DNA from: JACKDW01 sp964621785
Lineage (GTDB): Bacteria; Myxococcota_A; Polyangia; Nannocystales; Nannocystaceae
Assembly (NCBI GenBank): GCA_964621785.1
Contig: CAZUPD010000001.1
Coordinates: 1-64,000 of the forward strand
Direction: 5' to 3'
DNA length: 64,000 nucleotides
A program made the translations under genes and the position numbers. The notes under the pieces were generated by a model, which saw only the letters and a list, made by a program, of their open reading frames with translations, ran no database searches and was not told the DNA's origin. Below are positions 27,078 through 36,150 of this stretch, in pieces; the first letter of the stretch is position 1, and the number at the start of each line of letters is the position of its first letter.

Positions 27078-29144
27078 CTAGGGCTCGCAGGGACCGCCAA
27101 ACACCACGTAGCTACGTCCTGCACTTGCGTTTAGGAGATTTGCCCCGACGATCAGGTCGTCGTATCCGTCGGCGTTGGCATCCCCCGCGCCGCTCACCGA
27201 TGTTCCGGCGAGGCCACCCGATCCGGCTTCACCTTCGAGCACAAACCCGCCTTGGCCCGCGACCAGATCCGCGAGTTGAATCGTTGCTGTATCACCGGTT
27301 CCGTAGACGACATACGCGCGTCCGTCGTTGGTATCACCCCATCCCGATGCGCCGATGATCAGATCGCCACGCCCATCGGCGTTGACATCTCCGGCGTTGC
27401 CGACAGCGGTTCCCGCATGCTGCTCGGAAGCCTCGCCATCGAGGGCAAATCCCCCGGTACCCGCTGCGATATCACTGAGTTCGATGGCTGCGGTCGCATC
27501 GGTTCCAAAGACCACATACACACGGCCGGAGCTCTCGCCGTTGGGATCGGCTCGCCAGGCTCCGATTGCAAGATCCCCGCGACCGTCGTCGTTGAGGTCC
27601 TGAAGTCCGGTCACGGCGAAACCCGCGAGGTCCCCGGCTGCTTCGCCGTTGAGGACAAACCCGTCTTCGCCATTTGCGACCGTTGTCAGCTCGACCAAGT
27701 CGGGTGTGTCCTTGCCGAACACGACGTAGGCCGCTCCCGAGTTTCCCCCGTTTGGATCGGCTCGAAATGCGCCGACCAGGATCTCGTCGGAGCCGTCTCC
27801 GTTCATATCGGGAACTCCCGCGACCGCGCGACCGGCAAAGTCGGACGAGTTGATACCCGCGATCGCAAACCCATCTTCCATGGCGAAGTAAACCTCGCTG
27901 AGGGCGACCGGGTCGGTGTTGTCGTCCTTGCCGAACACCACGTAGGCCTTGCCGCTGTCCATGTCGCCCCCGTCGGCACGGAACGCTCCGACGATCACAT
28001 CGTCGAGGCCGTCGCCGTTGACATCCACACCGCCGGCGACCGAAATCCCGGAGAAGTCTTGCGCGGCCTCACCGTCGATGCGGAAACCTCCCACACCGTC
28101 GGCGACGTCGGTCAGCGCAACCGCGTTGGTGTCGTCCTTGCCAAACACGACATAGCTACGTCCGGAATTGTTGCCGTTGGGAGCCGCGTGGTACGAGCTG
28201 ACGATCACGTCGGCAAATCCGTCGCCGTTGACATCACCCGCGCCCGAAACCGAATAGCCCGAGTAGTGGCCCTCGGCCTCGCCATCGATGGCAAACCCAC
28301 CGGTACCGCTGGCGACATCCGCGAGTTCGACCGCGTTGCCGTCGGCCTTGCCGAACACGACATAGCTGCGGCCGTTGTACGCGTCCGAGCCGAAGGCCCC
28401 CACGATCACGTCGTCGACCCCGTCGCCGTTGACATCGCCCACGGCGTGCACCGACTTGCCGGAGAAGTCGAACGCCGCCTCACCGTTGAGCACATAGCCG
28501 TTGTCACCGGCATCCACATCGGCGAGCAGGATCGCCTCGGGACCCTCGGGATCGACACACACGCCATCCATGCACGTGCCTTCACCAATTGTGCATACAA
28601 GTTCATCGACACACATCACCCCGTCATTCGGCGTCGACTCGCAGGCGAACTGGTCGTTGCAACTTCCGGTCGCGCAGGTGGTCGATGGACACTCCTCGTC
28701 GGTGAAACACTCGGGGTCGATACAGGCGCCGTCGAGACACGCTTCCGACGCGCAGTCTTCGTTGACGGTACACATTTGATCGACCTCGCAGGGTTCACAG
28801 GTCTCGCCGCCGCAGTCGACATCGGACTCATCCTGGTTTTGGATCGCATCCTCGCAGGATTCAGGCTCGGTCGTCGTCTGGGTATCGGTCGGGTCGGTCG
28901 GGTCGGTCGGGTCGGTCGGATCGGTCGGATCCGTCATCGTATTGGTGTCTGGCCCGGCCGAGGTGATGGTCGTCGGAGCGGTCGTCGGATCGGTTGGATC
29001 GGTTGGATCGGTGGGATCGGTTGCGTCCGTGGTCTCCGACTCCGTGTCGGTCTCCGACGTTTGGGACTCGCCATTGCATCCCCCCACACACAGGGACGCC
29101 AGCAACAGCCCGCGTACGGTTCGATAATCCAAGCTGCGTAACAT
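27078..29144 (-). CDS. FG-GAP repeat lipoprotein (integrin alpha-like beta-propeller)
   Basis: 688 residues. The lipoprotein signal ends SLCVGGC. Next comes a linker of TDPTDP repeats, a Cys-rich region (CGGETCEPCEVDQMC, CFTDEECPSTTC) and then about seven repeats of roughly 60 residues with calcium-binding DVNGDGVDDVIVGA and a closing GRSYVVFGK, the blades of an FG-GAP propeller. Such proteins bind ligands or surfaces and need Ca. Most likely an outer-membrane or surface lipoprotein. Convergent with the SLC12 gene; the stop lies 294 bp from it. Confidence 0.92.
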   Translation of the reverse strand: MLRSLDYRTVRGLLLASLCVGGCNGESQTSETDTESETTDATDPTDPTDPTDPTTAPTTITSAGPDTNTMTDPTDPTDPTDPTDPTDTQTTTEPESCEDAIQNQDESDVDCGGETCEPCEVDQMCTVNEDCASEACLDGACIDPECFTDEECPSTTCATGSCNDQFACESTPNDGVMCVDELVCTIGEGTCMDGVCVDPEGPEAILLADVDAGDNGYVLNGEAAFDFSGKSVHAVGDVNGDGVDDVIVGAFGSDAYNGRSYVVFGKADGNAVELADVASGTGGFAIDGEAEGHYSGYSVSGAGDVNGDGFADVIVSSYHAAPNGNNSGRSYVVFGKDDTNAVALTDVADGVGGFRIDGEAAQDFSGISVAGGVDVNGDGLDDVIVGAFRADGGDMDSGKAYVVFGKDDNTDPVALSEVYFAMEDGFAIAGINSSDFAGRAVAGVPDMNGDGSDEILVGAFRADPNGGNSGAAYVVFGKDTPDLVELTTVANGEDGFVLNGEAAGDLAGFAVTGLQDLNDDGRGDLAIGAWRADPNGESSGRVYVVFGTDATAAIELSDIAAGTGGFALDGEASEQHAGTAVGNAGDVNADGRGDLIIGASGWGDTNDGRAYVVYGTGDTATIQLADLVAGQGGFVLEGEAGSGGLAGTSVSGAGDANADGYDDLIVGANLLNASAGRSYVVFGGPCEP

Positions 29145-29240
29145 ACCTCGAGGTTAACACGAACCGCGCAGCGGGCCCAACGTCGGCGGCTGCGATCGAG
29201 GATGTCCTCGAGCGCAGCCTCGCCGGCCCATCGTCATCTG

Positions 29241-30203
29241 CTACTCGGGCTTGACGAACTTCAGCGTCATTCGATCGCTCTCGCCGATTTCGAGGTAGCG
29301 GTCGCGGTCTTTGTCTTCGAGTGCCAGGCGCGGGGGAAGGGTCCACACACCCTTTTCGTAATCCTTGGTATCCTTGGCGTTGGCGTTGATCTCCGACTTT
29401 TCGGCGAGCTTGAAGCCTGCTTTTTCGGCGCTAGCGATCACGGCCGCCTCGGGTAAATAGCCGTTCTTGGACGATTTTTTTGGGTCTTCGCCGGCATTTG
29501 CCCGGTGTTGGACCACACCGAACACGCCACCCGGTTTGAGGGCCGCAAACGCCTTGCCGTAGATCAGGTCCTCTTGGCCGTTGTTGAACCACCCGTGCGA
29601 GTTGCGGAAGGTCAGCACGATATCGACCGAGCTTTCGGGTGCGAGGGTCCAGTCTGGCTTGAGGGTTGTCTTTTTGACCTTGCCCTTTTTGTCGAGTTCG
29701 ATATCGACACCGACGATCGCGGTGACCACCTTGCCGAAGATCTCAGGTTGATTGGCGATCAGGTCCTTGAGTGCGATCGCCTGTTTGGTCCCGTAGTAGG
29801 CCGGCTCGCCGTTGGGGTCGAAGCTGGTGACGATCAACGTGCCCTCGTCGCGCAGCAGCGGGGCGAGGATTTCGGTGTACCACCCACCGCCGGGCCACAG
29901 TTCGACCACGGTCGACTGTGGGGTGACTCCGAAAAACTCGATCGTTTGCGCCGGGTGGCGGAACTCGTCGCGGGCCCGGTTTTCATCGCTGCGGTGCGGT
30001 GCCGCGAGGATGTCTCGCAGGAGGGTTGCAAGGGTGTCTTTTGGGGCAGCTTCTTCGGCAGGCTCGACCACTTCGGCCTGGGTTGCCGGGGGCTCGGCCG
30101 GCGCGCTGTCGGGGGTTACGGTGTTGCCCTTGTCACAGGCGCTGAGCAGGGCGAGTCCACAGGCGACGGAGGCGAGGGCTCGGCACACGTTGAAGCTTTG
30201 CAT
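29241..30203 (-). CDS. Exported methyltransferase-like lipoprotein (COG4798 type)
   Basis: 320 residues from the ATG at 30203. Lipoprotein signal VACGLALLSAC, a Pro/Ala/Glu-rich spacer, then the segment with RHPAQTIEFFGVTPQSTVVELWPGGGWYTEILAP, which is the SAM-binding-like loop of COG4798 predicted methyltransferases. Members of this family are often exported even though SAM is cytoplasmic, so the true activity is doubtful. Near the end DKDRDRYLEIGESDRMTLKF is conserved-looking. Function unknown. Confidence 0.8.
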   Translation of the reverse strand: MQSFNVCRALASVACGLALLSACDKGNTVTPDSAPAEPPATQAEVVEPAEEAAPKDTLATLLRDILAAPHRSDENRARDEFRHPAQTIEFFGVTPQSTVVELWPGGGWYTEILAPLLRDEGTLIVTSFDPNGEPAYYGTKQAIALKDLIANQPEIFGKVVTAIVGVDIELDKKGKVKKTTLKPDWTLAPESSVDIVLTFRNSHGWFNNGQEDLIYGKAFAALKPGGVFGVVQHRANAGEDPKKSSKNGYLPEAAVIASAEKAGFKLAEKSEINANAKDTKDYEKGVWTLPPRLALEDKDRDRYLEIGESDRMTLKFVKPE

Positions 30204-30350
30204 GGGCGGCTTATAGCTGAGGGGTCGCAAAACGGCGAGGACTCGCCTCACACCCGGTTTCTCCGCCGACTTGAAACACTGCGGCCCGCATGACGTTGGT
30301 TGGCCTCGTCTCCGTCGCGGCGGGTTCGATCGACGTCGCACGCACGTCGC

Positions 30351-30490
30351 GTGATTCAGACAACGGGCAAGCGGCCGAGGTCTGGCGACCATGGTCCCCG
30401 CCACTCACTCGCGTCATCATGATTCAGACAACGGGCAACCATGGTCCCCGCCACTCACGTCATCGTGATTCAGACACTTCAGACAAACGG
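30351..30490 (+). repeat. Imperfect direct repeats, TGATTCAGACA units
   Basis: TGATTCAGACAACGGGCAA occurs at 30352-30370 and 30420-30438, and a third partial TGATTCAGACA follows at 30467-30477. The first two are each followed by CCATGGTCCCCGCCACTCA (the first after an 18-bp insertion). The unit therefore decays from about 68 to 47 bp. It lies just past the 3' end of the DUF6918-like gene. Confidence 0.6.
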
Positions 30491-30907
30491 GGCGAGCGCA
30501 CGGGCGAGGTTGGGAACCGCAGCTTCGACGTGGTTCGAAGCTGTCCCCCGCAGGCGGTCGTAGGCCTTGCGCAGGGTCCCCGCAACTTTCTTGGCCCGGC
30601 GGTCTGTGACCCCCAACAGGGACTCCGCGACATCCGCTTTGTGGTCGACGAGTTCACGCTCAAACGCCTCGTTTCCGCTGCGCTCGTAATATGGTTGCAA
30701 CGCCTCGGCGAACTCCGGCAGCAACTTGTCGACGACCTCGGGCACGATCGTCGGTTTGAAGGTTGTGACGACCTTGTAGCCGGTTTTGACCGCTGCCCCG
30801 GAAAACCCGCGTTTGCTCTTCACCTCGTCGGCGACTAGTTGCGAACAGGCCGCGACGACTTTCGGACGGGTCTCGGCAGCTGTGAGGATCTCCGCGAGCG
30901 TGCTCAT
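30479..30907 (-). CDS. DUF6918-like small protein
   Basis: 142 residues from the ATG at 30907. MSTLAEILTAAETRPKVVAAC, KSKRGFSGAAVKTGYKVVTTFKP and LLPEFAEALQPYYE form an all-helical protein that I associate with DUF6918, known from actinobacteria and myxobacteria and of unknown function. No signal peptide; probably cytoplasmic. It is divergent from the S9 peptidase gene, and TGCACTTGCA (30934-30943) lies in the shared upstream region. Confidence 0.7.
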   Translation of the reverse strand: MSTLAEILTAAETRPKVVAACSQLVADEVKSKRGFSGAAVKTGYKVVTTFKPTIVPEVVDKLLPEFAEALQPYYERSGNEAFERELVDHKADVAESLLGVTDRRAKKVAGTLRKAYDRLRGTASNHVEAAVPNLARALAPFV

Positions 30908-31039
30908 CGGGCGGCTGTATGACCAATTTGTGATGCACTTGCAAGCCGTCGGCCGATCTTTCGCCTCGCCAACGTTTTGGCGACCAGACCCCGTTTGCGT
31001 CCGCGCGAGGCGTGGACACTGCTAGGCGCGACTGCAATC

Positions 31040-33490
31040 ATGCCGTCCATGCAGCATCGTTGGCATCCGCACCGTCGGCAGGCAGGTATTCTCGGTACGC
31101 CGACCGGCCGGGATGTCGCATCGCTGCCTCGCAGTCCATGGACTTGCTCGCTCGCCCGGCGAGGTGTGCTCGCCTCGCTCGCCGTTGCGGTTGGACTTGT
31201 GCTCGCGTGTTCACAGGGGACCCCTACCGCCCCCACCCAGGTCACCTCGATGCCCAAACAATCCGAACAGCCCGTCAAACGTGAAACCTCCAACCCCGCC
31301 CTGACAACCGTCGAGGTCGCGACCTATCCGCTGCCCGGCACCATCATGCCGACTGCGTTGCGGTTTTCACCGGACGACAGCTCGTTGACCTACCTCCGCA
31401 GTCCCGATCGCAGCCTCAGTCGCCAGCTCTACGCCCTCGATCCTGCGACGGGCGAGGAATCGTTGCTCGTACAACCACCGGGCGGCGGGGTGACCGAAGA
31501 AAATCTCTCGCTCGAGGAAAAACTCCGGCGCGAACGTCAGCGCGTGCGCGGACTCGGGGTGACCCACTACGCCTGGGCGAAACAGGCCAATCGCGTACTT
31601 GTGCCGCTGGCGGGAAGCGTGTATGTACAAGATGGAGCGGGCGAGCCCCTGCGCCTGGTCGTCGAAGGTAGCGACGCCCCGCCACTCGATCCCCGGATGA
31701 CCCGAGACGGCCGCTACATCGCCTATGTCCAGGATGCCGAGTTGTATGTCGTGTCCGCCGAAAAAACGGCCGACGGCAAACCTCCGTCACCCACGCAAGT
31801 GACGAACGGCGCCCGCGGGACGGGCAAAACCAACGGCCTCGCCGAGTACATCGCCCAGGAAGAGATGGATCGTGACCATGGGTTTTGGTGGTCTGATGAC
31901 GGCCAGTACCTCGCCTATACCGAAGTCGACGAGACCCATCTCCCGATTTACCGCATCGTTCACCAGGGCAAGGACAAAACCGGGGAGGGTGCCCAGGAAG
32001 ACCATGCCTATCCGTTTGCGGGTGAAGCCAATGCCAAGGTCCGTCTCGGCGTTGTGCCGCGCGGCGGGGGCAAGACCGTGTGGATGGATTTCGGATCGTC
32101 TGTCGGGTTTGGTGACGACATCTACCTCGCCCGGGTGCAATGGTTTCCCGATGGCAGTCTCACGGCCCAGGTCGAAAACCGCGAACAGACCGAGCTCAAA
32201 CTCCTGCGCTTCGACCCCAAGACCGGGATATCGAAGTTGCTGATACATGAAAAATCCGATGTGTGGATCAACCTCCACCACAGCTTGCACCCGTTCGAAA
32301 AGGGCCAGGGCGAGCTCGAAGGCGGATTTGTGTGGGCCTCCGAACAGTCGGGGTTTCGCCACTTGTATGTACATGACCGCGACGGCAAACAACTGCGTGC
32401 ACTCACGTCGGGCAACTGGGCGGTCGACGGTCTGATCGACATCGACGAAGATGCGGGCACCGTCTACTACAGCGCCCCGCTCCCCGATGATCCGACCCAG
32501 CGCCACCTGTTTTCCGTGTCCTTGCAGGGAGGTCCGTCGCGGCAGATCACCCGCGAATCGGGGATCCACCACGTTTCCCTCGATCATGGCTTCAAACGGT
32601 TTGTCGACCTCCACAGCCAGCTTCAAAGCCCGCCCACGATCAGCCTCAACAACCTCGCCGACGGCTCCGAGATCCGCAAACTCGCGATCGAGGCCGATCC
32701 TCGGGTCGCCCAGCTCAACCTCCCACCGCCCGAGCTTGTGCAACTCAAGTCGCGCGACGGTGTCGATCTGCACGGCGCGGTGTATCGACCCGATCCCAGG
32801 GTCTTTGGCCCCGGCCCCTACCCGGTGATGGTCTCGGTCTACGGAGGGCCCCACGCCCAGCGGGTGACCCAGAGTTGGGGGCTCACCGTCGACATGCGGG
32901 CGCAGTACTTCGCCTCCCGTGGGATCCTGGTGTTCAAGCTCGACAACCGCGGTTCGGCCAGGCGCGGACTCCAATTCGAAGGTGCCCTGCGCCACGACAT
33001 GGGCAACATCGAGGTCCAGGACCAGGTCGACGGCGTGCACTACTTGGTCCAGGAAAAACTCGCCGATCCCGAACACGTCGGTATCTACGGGTGGAGCTAC
33101 GGCGGATATATGTCTGCGATGGCCCTCGCCCGTGCGCCCGAGACCTTCCACGTCGCCGTCGCCGGAGCCCCGGTGACCCACTGGGACGGCTATGACACCC
33201 ACTACACCGAGCGCTACATGGGCACCCCACAGACAAACCCCGAGGGCTACAAAAACTCGAGTGTCATGGCCCATGTTGCCGACATGACTGGAAACTTATT
33301 GCTGGTACATGGATTGATCGACGAGAATGTCCACTTCCGTCACACCGCCCGCCTGATCAACGCCCTGATCGCCGCCCGCAAACCCTACGATCTGTTGCTG
33401 TTCCCCGACGAGCGCCATATGCCGCGCAAGCTCGAAGACCGCGTGCATATGGAAGACCAGATCTTCGCCTACCTCTCGAAACATCTCTAA
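31040..33490 (+). CDS. S9 family dipeptidyl-peptidase-IV-like lipoprotein
   Basis: About 816 residues from the ATG at 31040 (31049 is an alternative; the frame opens at 30977). The N-terminus is long before a lipoprotein signal (LASLAVAVGLVLAC), so the true start may be further in. A beta-propeller (FSPDDSSLTYLR, FWWSDDGQYLAYTEVDE) precedes an alpha/beta hydrolase with GWSYGGYMS (Ser), LIDENVHF (Asp) and DERHMPR (His). It should cleave X-Pro or similar dipeptides from peptides outside the cytoplasm. TGTATGTACA occurs twice (31620, 32364). The helicase gene follows after 8 bp. Confidence 0.9.
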   Translation: MPSMQHRWHPHRRQAGILGTPTGRDVASLPRSPWTCSLARRGVLASLAVAVGLVLACSQGTPTAPTQVTSMPKQSEQPVKRETSNPALTTVEVATYPLPGTIMPTALRFSPDDSSLTYLRSPDRSLSRQLYALDPATGEESLLVQPPGGGVTEENLSLEEKLRRERQRVRGLGVTHYAWAKQANRVLVPLAGSVYVQDGAGEPLRLVVEGSDAPPLDPRMTRDGRYIAYVQDAELYVVSAEKTADGKPPSPTQVTNGARGTGKTNGLAEYIAQEEMDRDHGFWWSDDGQYLAYTEVDETHLPIYRIVHQGKDKTGEGAQEDHAYPFAGEANAKVRLGVVPRGGGKTVWMDFGSSVGFGDDIYLARVQWFPDGSLTAQVENREQTELKLLRFDPKTGISKLLIHEKSDVWINLHHSLHPFEKGQGELEGGFVWASEQSGFRHLYVHDRDGKQLRALTSGNWAVDGLIDIDEDAGTVYYSAPLPDDPTQRHLFSVSLQGGPSRQITRESGIHHVSLDHGFKRFVDLHSQLQSPPTISLNNLADGSEIRKLAIEADPRVAQLNLPPPELVQLKSRDGVDLHGAVYRPDPRVFGPGPYPVMVSVYGGPHAQRVTQSWGLTVDMRAQYFASRGILVFKLDNRGSARRGLQFEGALRHDMGNIEVQDQVDGVHYLVQEKLADPEHVGIYGWSYGGYMSAMALARAPETFHVAVAGAPVTHWDGYDTHYTERYMGTPQTNPEGYKNSSVMAHVADMTGNLLLVHGLIDENVHFRHTARLINALIAARKPYDLLLFPDERHMPRKLEDRVHMEDQIFAYLSKHL

Positions 33491-33498
33491 AACGATCC

Positions 33499-35532
33499 AT
33501 GGTGAAATATGTCCTCAAGACCCGGGCGCCCCGTCGCCACGCCTTTGATCTCACCCAAGAGCTCAATCCCGAGCAACGGGCGGTGGTCGAGGCCCCGGCC
33601 GGCAAGATCCTCGTGTTGGCGGGGGCGGGCACCGGCAAGACCCGCACGCTGACCTATCGCGTCGCTCGCCTCGTCGCCGGAGGGTGCCCACCCGAGCGAA
33701 TTTTATTGTGTACATTCACCAATCGTGCCGCCCGCGAAATGACCTCCCGGGTCGAGGAACTGCTCGGCATCGACATGCAAAAGTCCTCGGCCGGGACCTT
33801 CCACCACATCGGCATTCAGATCCTGCGGCGCAATGCCGAGGCGATCGGACGCTCACCCGACTTCGGGATCCTCGATCCAGAAGACGCCCGCACGCTGCTG
33901 GGCTCGGTGATCACCGAACTCGGATTACAGGTACTCAGCGCCAAGCGATTTCCCAACCCCAAGGTACTCAGCAATCTCATCAGTCTGTCCCGTGGGACAC
34001 AAACACCACTGCGCAAAGTCGTCGAGATGCACCGGTTGCAGATGCTCGACCAAGTCCCGACCATGGCAGCGGTCGCCCAGCGGTTTGCCGAACGCAAGCG
34101 GCAGATGAACCTGTGCGACTTCGACGACCTGCTGTGGGAGTGGCACCAATTGCTCAGCCATCCCCAGCACCGGGCGGTCGGCGACCACCTGCGCAGCCAG
34201 TACGACCACGTGTTGGTCGACGAATACCAGGACATCAACGCCCTGCAGGGAAGCCTGTGCGACGCCATGGCCCGCGACCACAAAAGCCTGTGTTGTGTCG
34301 GCGACGATGCCCAATCGATCTACAGTTTTCGCGGCGCCGACTTTGCCCAGATCATCGCCTTTCGCACCCGGCATCCCGATGCCCAGATTCTGCAGTTGAC
34401 CACCAACTACCGCTCGACGCCGCAGATTTTAGAGCTCGCCAACCGCAGCATTGCGATGAACAAACAGCAGTACCGCAAGACCCTGCGGGCCAACAAGCAA
34501 GCGGGCGAAATGCCGGTGGTGTTGCCCTTGCGCGACGTGTTTCAGCAGGCCGAGTTTGTCGCCCAGCGGGTACTTGAGCTCCACTACGAACAGAACCTGC
34601 CCCTACGGCGCATCGCGGTGCTCTACCGCAACCACGCCCATAGTTTAGAGTTGCAGGTCGAGCTCACCCGCCGCCAGATTCCGTTTTCGGTGCGCAGCGG
34701 GCTGCGGTTTTTTGAACAGGCACATATCAAAGATGTCGTCAGTTACCTGCGGGCGCGTCACAATCACCAGGACGCCTTGGCGTGGGTCCGACTCCTGCGC
34801 CTGTGGCCGGGTATCGGGGCCCAGACAGCCGAGCGCGTCGCCGACGTGATGGCGGGGATCGGCGACCAACCGACCGTCAGCCCGCGTCCGTCGAGTGCAG
34901 ATTTGTTGCGGATACAAGCAAAACTCGTCCGCGGGCGCGGCAAGCAGGCACTCGAGCGCCTGGCAACCCTGTGGGAGGTGCTCGAAGATCCGGCAAAAGC
35001 AAATCCCGGTGAGTTGATTCGCCAGGTTGTCGCGGGCCACTACAGCGCCTATGCCGAGCGCAACTTCCCCAACGCCGATACGCGAAAAGACGACCTCACC
35101 CACCTCGCCGGTTTTGCCGAGCGATTCCCAGATGCATGTACATTTTTATCGGAATTGTCCCTGCTCCAGGGCCTGACCGCAGAGAGCGTCTCCGCGGCGG
35201 AGCGTCCGGACGACAAGCTCATCTTGTCGACGATCCACCAGGCCAAGGGCCTCGAGTGGCCGATCACGTTTGTCCTGTGGCTCGCCGACGGCCGTTTTCC
35301 CATGCGTCAATCTCTCAAAAAGCCGACCGACCTCGAGGAGGAACGGAGGTTGTTTTATGTTGCGTGTACGCGGGCGGCCGACGAGCTCTACCTGTGTTAT
35401 CCGGTGATCGAGGAGACCCGCGACGGCCCGTCCCACCTGTTGCGGCCGAGCCGGTTTCTCAAGGAAATCGATGTCGCTCCGGCGGTGTTTGAGCGCTGGG
35501 AGATCGACGAGCAGCCCGAGCAAACGGCGTGA
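33499..35532 (+). CDS. UvrD/Rep-type superfamily 1 DNA helicase
   Basis: 677 residues. LNPEQRAVVEAPAGKILVLAGAGTGKT holds the Q motif and Walker A; LCTFTNRAAREM is motif Ia, HVLVDEYQDIN the DExx box, CVGDDAQSIYSFRGAD motif III, TTNYRS motif IV, STIHQAKGLEW motif V and FYVACTRAADELYL motif VI. This is a 3'-5' ATP-dependent helicase for DNA repair or replication-fork rescue. It starts 8 bp after the peptidase stop and may share its transcript. TGCATGTACA at 35133 encodes part of DACTF. Confidence 0.93.
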   Translation: MVKYVLKTRAPRRHAFDLTQELNPEQRAVVEAPAGKILVLAGAGTGKTRTLTYRVARLVAGGCPPERILLCTFTNRAAREMTSRVEELLGIDMQKSSAGTFHHIGIQILRRNAEAIGRSPDFGILDPEDARTLLGSVITELGLQVLSAKRFPNPKVLSNLISLSRGTQTPLRKVVEMHRLQMLDQVPTMAAVAQRFAERKRQMNLCDFDDLLWEWHQLLSHPQHRAVGDHLRSQYDHVLVDEYQDINALQGSLCDAMARDHKSLCCVGDDAQSIYSFRGADFAQIIAFRTRHPDAQILQLTTNYRSTPQILELANRSIAMNKQQYRKTLRANKQAGEMPVVLPLRDVFQQAEFVAQRVLELHYEQNLPLRRIAVLYRNHAHSLELQVELTRRQIPFSVRSGLRFFEQAHIKDVVSYLRARHNHQDALAWVRLLRLWPGIGAQTAERVADVMAGIGDQPTVSPRPSSADLLRIQAKLVRGRGKQALERLATLWEVLEDPAKANPGELIRQVVAGHYSAYAERNFPNADTRKDDLTHLAGFAERFPDACTFLSELSLLQGLTAESVSAAERPDDKLILSTIHQAKGLEWPITFVLWLADGRFPMRQSLKKPTDLEEERRLFYVACTRAADELYLCYPVIEETRDGPSHLLRPSRFLKEIDVAPAVFERWEIDEQPEQTA

Positions 35533-36077
35533 CCGGACCCTGGGTACGCGAACGCAACCGCTGTGTCTGAGGCTGATGCGATCACCGAGATTACATGCAT
35601 GAGCATGTTCTTGGACCAGCAGGTTATTGTAGGAACATGTAATTGTTGAGCGTGCTCGGCGGTCCTTCGTTGGCGCAGGCTCCTTCCGCGTGCCGTCGCG
35701 TGGTGCCTGCGTCGCTTGTCGCACTGTGCTGCATGTTGTGGTCCTCGACCGTGCAAGGGGTACGGGAAATGTAGGGCATCAGTGCTGTCGAGCGGTCAGT
35801 GCTCGAGACCGTTCCCGACACCCAGGGGGGCGGACACAGGAACAATATCGTCCCCGCGGTCGGAAGTAGGATATGGGCACCTTTTGGCGGTATTCCGGAC
35901 ACGATGGGGACCGGCGCATAGAACTTCGTTTTTCCCGGAGGACCTGTGGCCTGTGGCGATCACGATTGTCCGCGGTGTCAAGTCCAGTTGGCCTCGCTTA
36001 CGCTCGCGTTGCGGGCCAACGCGCATTTTGTTCGCCTTTTCACCTATGTGCATACATGTGTTTTGTACATTTTTTAA
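35533..36077. other. Intergenic region with palindromic ACATG elements, no supported gene
   Basis: The helicase gene is followed by over 500 bp without a credible gene. Near 35593 the sequence is rich in CATG palindromes: TTACATGCATGAGCATGTTC, then GAACATGTAA at 35633-35642, so TTACATG/CATGTAA and GCATGTTC/GAACATGT can pair. This could fold into an RNA hairpin or be stacked protein sites. From about 36040 the DNA becomes AT-rich toward the next promoter. Confidence 0.45.
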
Positions 36078-36095
36078 TCTGTCCTAAGGGACATG
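36078..36095 (+). promoter_or_regulatory. Upstream element shared with two other lipoprotein genes (copy c)
   Basis: TCTGTCCTAAGGGACATG matches 13 of 18 positions of CATGACCTAAAAGACATG found upstream of the fibrinogen-like gene at 62310, and is followed by a similar A-rich stretch. It ends 55 nt before the ATG at 36151. The inner GTCC-TAAG-GGAC is an inverted repeat, as expected for an operator. Confidence 0.5.
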
Positions 36096-36116
36096 TTTAA
36101 GAGATGCTCGCCTGCA

Positions 36117-36139
36117 TCGCACAGGCATTCGCTGTGCGA
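36117..36139 (+). promoter_or_regulatory. Leader hairpin just upstream of the ribosome binding site
   Basis: TCGCACAG (36117-36124) pairs with CTGTGCGA (36132-36139) around GCATTCG. AGGAGA begins within 2 nt of the stem end, and the ATG follows at 36151. Such a stem could control access of ribosomes or protect the 5' end of the message. Confidence 0.5.
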
Positions 36140-36150
36140 AGGAGAAAAGC

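Noticed and set aside
27252..29141. 629-residue plus-strand frame opposite the FG-GAP gene
   Set aside because: It is an antisense shadow of regular DVNGDG repeats; its repetitive translation mirrors the real repeats.
31787..33274. Minus-strand 495-residue frame within the S9 peptidase gene
   Set aside because: Antisense to clear peptidase motifs; no family likeness.
35593..35645. CATG-rich inverted repeats considered as a small RNA gene
   Set aside because: Several pairings are possible but none dominates, and no promoter/terminator pair frames it; left as an intergenic description.
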